Source: Methanobacteriota archaeon
Lineage (GTDB): Archaea > Thermoplasmatota > Poseidoniia > Poseidoniales > Poseidoniaceae
Assembly (NCBI GenBank): GCA_002719475.1
Contig: PBHQ01000020.1
Span: forward strand, 48,225-67,150
Direction of reading: 5' to 3'
DNA: 18,926 bases
A program made the translations under genes and the position numbers. Below, piece after piece: positions 14,092 through 18,926 of the stretch. Within the stretch, counting starts at the first letter, position 1. Each line of letters opens with the position of its first letter. The notes under the pieces are model-generated. The model saw only the letters and a program-made list of their open reading frames with translations. It was not told where the DNA came from and did not search any database.

Positions 14092-15150
14092 TCACTCCTC
14101 CTCATCAACATTCAATCTCGGTAAAGCCAACCACTCAGCATCAATCCGTGCCAACCTGACGCTACCTTCTCCTTGATGGTCATATGGGAGGCGAACTGTA
14201 CAAGTTCGCCAATTACTTGGGTCAAGGAATTCTCCGGCGGATGAATCCTTACTCAGCAATTCTACTACAACTTGCTCCGAATGACGGCAGACAACTTGAG
14301 CCTTCTCTAAGTCCCTCCAAGACGAACCAGTTCGTTGAGAGTGTGAAATCTTCGACAATAAAGCCCCATCATTGGACCAAGATGCAATTCTCCAAAGATC
14401 ATCTCGCCACCGAACCACGTCACCAACATCGAATGCAGGCCTACGATACAACAATGTCAACCTCGTCAAATCAACACCGTCTTTACGACCTACAACTGAA
14501 TTTGTCTCCTTGACTTGGCCGCCCCAACGTTGAATCAACTTTCTACCCCAAGTGCGCGCTAGACCCTTTGAACCCAGCACTATGTCATATCCACCTTGAA
14601 CAGGGCCCTCCTTGGTGACAAAGAACATCGGATCAGGTTGCATCTCTGCTCTCAACGAATCAAGGCTGGCTCGCATTTGTTGTAATTCAGAATCTTCCAA
14701 ACGTCGTCCCGCTGAACGCAATTGTACGGTCGCCTCGAAATAATTCCCAGCCTTGCGAGTACAAGTCAAACATACCCCATTAGACATCCTTGCCATGATG
14801 GTATGCTGTTCAATCATCTTCACGCCATGGACTTCTGCAAACAATTCGAGATGCAATCTAGTATTGCGATCATCTATTCTCTCTGACGCCAAAGAAATGT
14901 TCAGACCTACCACATCTTGATGCACCGTCAACACCCTCTGTACCAATTCTTCCCATAACTCATCTTCCGACAACTCAATCCATCGATTCTGTACTTCCAC
15001 TAATCCACAGCGGGCACATCTGATGTGTTGTACAGTCTTGGGTACTTTGGCGAGATTCAACCTGTCCCGCATGCAATTCTCACACATACGTTCGTGCACC
15101 AAAGGAGAAGTGGAGCCACAAATGATACAGAATTCACCCCCTAGGTCCAT
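14092..15150 (-). CDS. nmd3: NMD3 homologue, large ribosomal subunit maturation factor
   Basis: In eukaryotes NMD3 is the adaptor that escorts the 60S subunit out of the nucleus; archaeal homologues are thought to act in late 50S assembly. Numbering is from the ATG at 15150 (352 residues). Two Cys4 zinc sites are visible: Cys8/Cys11/Cys23/Cys26 (FCIICG...MCENC) and Cys45/Cys48 (CARCG) pairing with Cys127/Cys130 (GVCLTCTRKAGNYFEATVQLR, the most typical NMD3 phrase). The rest fits the archaeal OB/SH3-like region. The frame is open to a TTG at 15210 that overlaps the upstream stop. I chose 15150 because archaeal NMD3 usually starts just before the first zinc finger and because GGTGA lies 5 bases upstream. 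It sits between the M23-like gene and the isomerase, and ends in three Glu codons that form the next gene's ribosome site. The start remains uncertain. Confidence 0.88.
   Translation of the reverse strand: MDLGGEFCIICGSTSPLVHERMCENCMRDRLNLAKVPKTVQHIRCARCGLVEVQNRWIELSEDELWEELVQRVLTVHQDVVGLNISLASERIDDRNTRLHLELFAEVHGVKMIEQHTIMARMSNGVCLTCTRKAGNYFEATVQLRSAGRRLEDSELQQMRASLDSLRAEMQPDPMFFVTKEGPVQGGYDIVLGSKGLARTWGRKLIQRWGGQVKETNSVVGRKDGVDLTRLTLLYRRPAFDVGDVVRWRDDLWRIASWSNDGALLSKISHSQRTGSSWRDLEKAQVVCRHSEQVVVELLSKDSSAGEFLDPSNWRTCTVRLPYDHQGEGSVRLARIDAEWLALPRLNVDEEE
14095..14103 (-). promoter_or_regulatory. Shine-Dalgarno of the isomerase formed by the Glu codons ending NMD3
   Basis: On the minus strand the last three Glu codons of NMD3 read GAGGAGGAG, then TGA, G, and the ATG at 14090. 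The GGAGG core has a 6-base spacing. This selects 14090 over the ATG at 14111 and suggests translational coupling. Confidence 0.7.
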
Positions 15151-15206
15151 CTCCTTCACCACATCCGCGGTCTTGCTGTCGCCTTTCAAGATAAGGGTTG
15201 AATATC

Positions 15207-15812
15207 TCAATACTTCTTACCTATGAGAAATTGAGGATCAGGATACATCTTCAGAGCCTGTTCGCGTTCATCCCGATGCACCACTCCGGGAATATCACCC
15301 TCATCAGGTTCAACCCATGATAATTGCAGGTGTAAATGTGGAGGCCATCCTCCATTCTCATCATCTTTACCAAACCAACCTATCAATTCTCCAGCCACCA
15401 CCTTGCGCCCTGGCTTGACTAACTCAGTAGTTCTACTACTCAAATGGCCATATAGAATGTAGAGGGTTCTGTCTGCAAACTGATGAATGGTGATGATAGT
15501 ATGTCCATAATCTCCATCTTCATCATGGTAACCAGACCAATAGACTTCGCCATCTAGGCAGGAATGTACAGGGGTATGTACTGGACCTCCAATATCGAGT
15601 CCCATATGCAAATCTCTACCGTCACCAAATAATTCAGTCTTGTAGACAAATGGACGAACTTCGTCATACTTACCAATGGAATAACTCAATCCAGAACTCC
15701 AACCATTCATCTGAGGACGTGTGAAATCATAGATGTGGTACTCTGAGGGCAAAACTATAGGTTGTGAGGCATTTAACGATGCCAAAAATTCAGCATCACT
15801 CGCACCCTGCAT
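15207..15812 (-). CDS. M23/LytM-fold metallopeptidase-like protein without signal peptide
   Basis: M23 enzymes are zinc endopeptidases, in bacteria mostly acting on peptidoglycan. Numbering is from the ATG at 15812 (201 residues). The zinc and catalytic set is complete: His69 and Asp73 in HMGLD, His123 in LYGHLS, and His159/His161 in PPHLHLQ. No signal peptide or membrane helix is visible at this start. The frame stays open to 16139, but that extension overlaps the divergent GT-C gene and lacks family character. ATG 15812 and TTG 15854 are the only realistic starts. The domain wording (RDLHMGLDIGGPVHTPV, DYGHTI, NGGWPPHLHL) recalls, from memory, the central M23 domain of cytosolic phosphotransferase-M23-class III aminotransferase fusions. 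If archaeal, the cell has no peptidoglycan of its own, so the substrate is unknown. It leads the M23-NMD3-isomerase operon. Confidence 0.82.
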   Translation of the reverse strand: MQGASDAEFLASLNASQPIVLPSEYHIYDFTRPQMNGWSSGLSYSIGKYDEVRPFVYKTELFGDGRDLHMGLDIGGPVHTPVHSCLDGEVYWSGYHDEDGDYGHTIITIHQFADRTLYILYGHLSSRTTELVKPGRKVVAGELIGWFGKDDENGGWPPHLHLQLSWVEPDEGDIPGVVHRDEREQALKMYPDPQFLIGKKY

Positions 15813-15894
15813 AAGGCTCGCAGAACAATACTTGGTTTGATGATTCTCCAATATCGTTGAAGGACCAATAACGACTGGCCTAGGCGGTGACACC
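15813..15894. promoter_or_regulatory. Short divergent spacer between M23-like and GT-C-like genes
   Basis: The 82 bases between the chosen starts must contain both promoters. GGTGA at 15886-15890 lies 4 bases before the TTG at 15895 and is the best argument for that start. No clear TATA element is seen; CAATATCG near 15849 and CAATAAC near 15865 are the only AT-rich points. Confidence 0.3.
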
Positions 15895-18114
15895 TTGATT
15901 GGAGGCGAGACTGAGGTTCTAGTCAACATACTCCTAGGGTTCACCTTCATCTCGGTTTTCTCTTTCATTCCTGCGTTAAGTATCAGCAGAATCTTGGACA
16001 AAGAATGTGATTGGACTGGACGAATACTACTTCTGCCAGCAATCGGTATCTTCCTATTATCGACACTGTCTGGAGTATCGGTCATTTTGTCGGGTACTTT
16101 CTCTGCACCTCTGTTGTTTTGCTTGGTTCTGATTTGCAATTTCTTTGCGATACGCTATCTCTTGAGAGATGATTCGCTTCTGCAAAAACCATTGAATGGG
16201 CCTATTGAACCCCTATTGAAGATTGGAATTGTTCTAGTCATATTCTGTTCACTTCTTCCACTGTTCCTGTTTGAAATTCCAAATGGAGTTGATTGGATAG
16301 GATTCGCTACTCTGAGCGAGTTATACGCAGTTAACGGTAGTACTGAACTGTTCAAACCTGCCTCTGTGAGTTGGACTTATCCACCAGCATTTCCAGCCCT
16401 CGCAGCTTGGTTGCAGGTTCTGCTTGAAATTCCTGCAAGCGATGCAGTGCATCTGCTGGGTCGACTTAGTTTGATGTCGTTGTTGCTAGGTGTTGCAGGC
16501 CTTGCGCAACGTTGGAATGCCGCTGCATACACATTGATCGCTTGCGCCCTAGGATTCGGTTTATTTGTCAAAGCTCATGATACTGGATATCCAACCATCG
16601 CCAGTCTCATCGGCCTAATCATCGGCTGCTGCATACTGTTTTCAGATAAAATGGAAAGGACTTGGACTGACCATCTGCTGTTGGCCTTGATTATACTATT
16701 AACAGGGCTGATTCACCCTAGTGGAGCAATTTACCTCGCCACCCTGATGCTGGCAGATGTAATGGCTAGATGGCGATTGAATCGAATAGAGAATAGACGA
16801 TTATTTATCGCAACTATTCTGACTCTGTTTCTAGCCACATTGGTGACTGCGATTTTCTTCTCTTGGAGAATGAGTGGCATGGAAGTTCACGCAGAATATG
16901 GCTGGCAGGGTGGTAGCGCCTTACTTCTATACAATGGGCCAATTCTACTGGGGCTTGGAGCCTGGTCCGCTTGGAGAATACGGCACACCTTGCATGGTGC
17001 AAGTCTCGGGATTTGGTTACTTCTACTATGGTTGATCTCAACCTTGCACCTTCTTGCAGGAATTGAAATTCTATCGATTCTCACACTGTTCTCCTATGTA
17101 TTGTACAGTATGGCTCTGCACGCTTTTCATATCCCACTTGCCTTGCTCGTTGGCATATTGCTATCTTCAGAAAAATCGATTCACACAAAACCGATTCTAC
17201 ACATACCAAATTGGTTACCGAAGACCTGTGTATCGATCTGTTTCATCTTCCTAATCATCGGACAATCTGCCCTAATCATCCTTGCTTCGCATGATGAAGT
17301 CAGAGTGGACAACAGGCTGGAAGGTGAATTACGAGAATATCTAGAGACACTTCCACAAGGAAGCATCATCTACAGTGAACAAGCACATTGGGGCTTCTAT
17401 ATCGACGCACCTGATGGCCTACATTTCACATCATATCCAGTAATTGGATTGATGGAAGAGGATGGAGATTTACAGGATAGAGCGACTACTGCAATAAGAG
17501 CGGATGACATAGACACCTTACACGATCTAGGAATACAATATGCGGTAACCAGTCCGATGGGACTTCTTGCACCGACACTACTTGAATCCGATTTTTGGCA
17601 AGTAATCACTAGAGATGATGGGATGAGATTATGGGGCCTAATTGAGAATAATAACGGCTCAAACATAGGCATATTATCAGCACCGAAAGAATCCGATTGT
17701 CGAGAACCATGTCAATGGAGACCAGATATCTGGAGTGAACACCGTTGGTGGAACCATTCCGAAATTAGCAGCCACAGAGCCTTTCTGAATCAAGGCAGTA
17801 TTTCATGGAGTAGCGTAATTTCGACAGAACTGAATCACTCGAATGTTGAATTAGAACTGTTCTTCGATGCTCCTGCTGGAATCACTGTCGAATTCTCAAC
17901 TGCCGGGGGTAGCAAGTCGTTGACTAGCAAAGGGGGGTGGCAAAGCGTGCAAATAACTGTCCAAGTTCTCGATGAAAACATGATGTTCACAGTTAGTGTC
18001 CAAGATGGCGGACAATTATGGCTTAATCCGAGTGGTCTAACTGGCAGAGGAGACAGACTATTCGATGAAACTGGAGTGAGGGTGCATTGGGTAGAAATTA
18101 CCTCTGCAACGTGA
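15895..18114 (+). CDS. Polytopic GT-C-like membrane glycosyltransferase with C-terminal extracytoplasmic domains
   Basis: This 739-residue protein has about 11-13 hydrophobic helices over residues ~8-465, then a ~270-residue soluble region predicted outside. An early loop reads FEIPNGVDWIGF (Asp133), followed by WTYPPAFPALAAW (160-172). An acidic residue in the first outer loop and a YPP motif resemble GT-C glycosyltransferases that use polyprenyl-phosphate sugars. Residues ~466-590 look like the alpha/beta outer domain of such proteins (EGELREYLETLPQGSIIYSEQ). Residues ~605-739 look like a beta-sandwich, possibly carbohydrate-binding (strand-rich, WWNHSE, FFDAPAGITVEFST). The start is TTG with GGTGA 4 bases upstream; no better start is nearby. 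The following GT2 gene, 44 bases on, would provide a lipid-linked sugar donor. I do not recognise an exact family; a surface glycan polymerase or a non-enzymatic membrane protein is possible. Confidence 0.7.
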   Translation: MIGGETEVLVNILLGFTFISVFSFIPALSISRILDKECDWTGRILLLPAIGIFLLSTLSGVSVILSGTFSAPLLFCLVLICNFFAIRYLLRDDSLLQKPLNGPIEPLLKIGIVLVIFCSLLPLFLFEIPNGVDWIGFATLSELYAVNGSTELFKPASVSWTYPPAFPALAAWLQVLLEIPASDAVHLLGRLSLMSLLLGVAGLAQRWNAAAYTLIACALGFGLFVKAHDTGYPTIASLIGLIIGCCILFSDKMERTWTDHLLLALIILLTGLIHPSGAIYLATLMLADVMARWRLNRIENRRLFIATILTLFLATLVTAIFFSWRMSGMEVHAEYGWQGGSALLLYNGPILLGLGAWSAWRIRHTLHGASLGIWLLLLWLISTLHLLAGIEILSILTLFSYVLYSMALHAFHIPLALLVGILLSSEKSIHTKPILHIPNWLPKTCVSICFIFLIIGQSALIILASHDEVRVDNRLEGELREYLETLPQGSIIYSEQAHWGFYIDAPDGLHFTSYPVIGLMEEDGDLQDRATTAIRADDIDTLHDLGIQYAVTSPMGLLAPTLLESDFWQVITRDDGMRLWGLIENNNGSNIGILSAPKESDCREPCQWRPDIWSEHRWWNHSEISSHRAFLNQGSISWSSVISTELNHSNVELELFFDAPAGITVEFSTAGGSKSLTSKGGWQSVQITVQVLDENMMFTVSVQDGGQLWLNPSGLTGRGDRLFDETGVRVHWVEITSAT

Positions 18115-18145
18115 TTCCAGCGCCAAAGTGATGTATGTATACCTT

Positions 18146-18150
18146 GGAGG
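18146..18150 (+). promoter_or_regulatory. Shine-Dalgarno GGAGG supporting a GTG start of the GT2 gene
   Basis: GGAGG lies 8 bases before GTG at 18159. The in-frame ATG at 18135 lies upstream of this site and would encode it, so GTG is the better start. Confidence 0.6.
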
Positions 18151-18158
18151 GATGTTCA

Positions 18159-18860
18159 GTGAAGGTACTAATTCTACTACCAACCCTCGATGAGGAATTA
18201 GCACTTCCACAAGTACTGGAAGCCATGCCGAATGGAGAAATGTCATCGAAAGGAATCGAATTTGAGGTTCTAGTGGTAGATGGTGGTAGCGAGGATGCAA
18301 CCTTACAGATTGCTGAAGAAGCAGGTTGTACGATTCTCCATCAATCCTCTAAAGGAAAAGGGCTCGGTTTACGCCTAGCATTCGAGGCTTTTCTCTCCGG
18401 TAATCACGACCGATTGGTTATGCTGGATGCGGATGCAACTTATGACCCATCTGATATTCCAGTCCTTCTCAAGGCTTTAGACGCCGGCGCAGATATCGTC
18501 ATCGGTTCTCGGCTCAGAGGGAAAATGGAACCAAATGCAATGAGTCACCTCAACTATCTTGGAAACAAGATTCTAACTTGGATTGCAGTCTGCCTCTACG
18601 GTGCTGAGGTCTCTGACATTTGCTCTGGCTACTGGGGCTTCACCCGCAAGGCCATAGAGACACTGGATCTCAATTCTGTATCATTTGAGATAGAAGCAGA
18701 GATGTACGCCTGCGCCGCCCTTTCAGGCCTGAATGTAACTCACGTTCCAGTGAGTTACAGTAATCGTGTAGGTGTGCCTAAACTAGGTTCGATGCACGAT
18801 GGCACACGTATACTACGTAAACTGCTTACGCGCAGATTCCTCCAGCGAGTCATCAAGTAA
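18159..18860 (+). CDS. GT2-family glycosyltransferase, dolichol/polyprenyl-phosphate hexose synthase type
   Basis: Numbering is from the GTG at 18159 (233 residues). Soluble GT-A fold enzymes of this type move a sugar from a nucleotide donor to polyprenyl phosphate at the cytoplasmic face, making donors for GT-C transferases. Visible features are the N-terminal strand KVLILLPTLDEE, VVDGGSEDAT at 39-48 (family VVDDGSxDxT), KGKGLGLRLAF in the donor site, the metal-binding DAD at 90-92 (MLDADATYDPSD), IGSRLRG, and DICSGYWGFTRKA at ~143-155 (family D..sGfra). The length matches DPM1-like enzymes without membrane anchor helices. A longer frame starts at ATG 18135. The preceding gene is the GT-C-like membrane protein, so the two probably act together in N- or O-glycosylation or surface glycan assembly. 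The sugar (mannose or glucose) cannot be determined. Confidence 0.9.
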   Translation: MKVLILLPTLDEELALPQVLEAMPNGEMSSKGIEFEVLVVDGGSEDATLQIAEEAGCTILHQSSKGKGLGLRLAFEAFLSGNHDRLVMLDADATYDPSDIPVLLKALDAGADIVIGSRLRGKMEPNAMSHLNYLGNKILTWIAVCLYGAEVSDICSGYWGFTRKAIETLDLNSVSFEIEAEMYACAALSGLNVTHVPVSYSNRVGVPKLGSMHDGTRILRKLLTRRFLQRVIK

Positions 18861-18889
18861 GTGAGCGACAAATGCCGCTTCCACTCACT
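18860..18889. terminator. Inverted repeat at the end of the GT2 gene
   Basis: AGTGAG (18860-18865) and CTCACT (18884-18889) form a 6-base stem with an 18-base loop, starting on the last base of the GT2 stop codon and overlapping the stop of the converging frame. Without a T-run it is only a weak candidate for a bidirectional 3' end signal. Confidence 0.25.
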
Positions 18890-18926
18890 CTTCGTCTTCA
18901 CGGCGCAAAGCCAACATTATGACCGC
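18885..18926 (-). CDS. 3' end of a minus-strand gene, 13 codons plus stop, cut by window edge
   Basis: From the right edge one minus-strand frame is open and encodes AVIMLALRREDEE before TGA at 18885-18887. The hydrophobic part followed by RR and acidic residues looks like the end of a membrane protein. It converges on the GT2 gene with a 24-base spacer, in keeping with the compact layout. Too little is visible to name it, and a frame this short could be open by chance. Confidence 0.35.
   Translation of the reverse strand, partial: AVIMLALRREDEE

Noticed and set aside
15813..16139. Long N-terminal extension of the M23-like frame on the minus strand
   Set aside because: It overlaps the convincing start of the divergent GT-C-like gene, has no M23 character, and its hydrophobic stretch is the antisense shadow of the first membrane helices.

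Overview
The window looks like a compact piece of archaeal genome, most likely from a marine member of the Thermoplasmatota such as Marine Group II (Candidatus Poseidoniales). That placement is inferred. It rests on an NMD3 homologue (archaea and eukaryotes only), an archaeal-style bifunctional glucose/mannose phosphate isomerase, a KaiC/RAD55-type ATPase, a very large membrane-anchored subtilisin with multiple beta domains, and a System I (Ccm) heme-handling cassette. No rRNA or tRNA gene, CRISPR array or insertion sequence was seen. Coding density is very high, and no gene-free stretch exceeds about 115 bases.

Layout from the left: a Maf-type nucleotide pyrophosphatase runs off the left edge (minus strand, 1-624) and is divergent from a KaiC-like ATPase (736-1458, plus). 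A four-gene minus-strand operon spans 10604 down to 1459: rhomboid protease, giant S8 protease with a cytosolic zinc ribbon, GlmU-type bifunctional enzyme, and GlmS. Divergent from the rhomboid, a plus-strand cassette (10720-12998) encodes a CcmA-CcmB-like fusion, CcmC and a 44-residue CcmD-like protein. A second minus-strand operon (15812 down to 12999) encodes an M23 metallopeptidase-like protein, NMD3 and the isomerase. A plus-strand pair (15895-18860) encodes a polytopic GT-C-like membrane protein and a GT2 glycosyltransferase. The last 42 bases hold the apparent tail of another minus-strand gene.

Two themes connect the genes. Sugar nucleotides and glycosylation: the isomerase supplies fructose-6-P, GlmS makes glucosamine-6-P, GlmU makes UDP-GlcNAc, and the GT2 and GT-C proteins could use activated sugars at the membrane. 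Cell-surface proteolysis: the rhomboid and the subtilisin are adjacent, both carry C-terminal zinc-binding modules, and the subtilisin's single C-terminal membrane helix has small, helix-breaking residues near its outer end. This suggests, without proving, that the rhomboid cleaves the subtilisin and releases its cytosolic tail.

Start codons were chosen partly from Shine-Dalgarno-like sequences. These favour non-ATG starts for the subtilisin (TTG), the GT-C protein (TTG) and the GT2 enzyme (GTG), and internal ATGs for GlmU, NMD3 and the isomerase.
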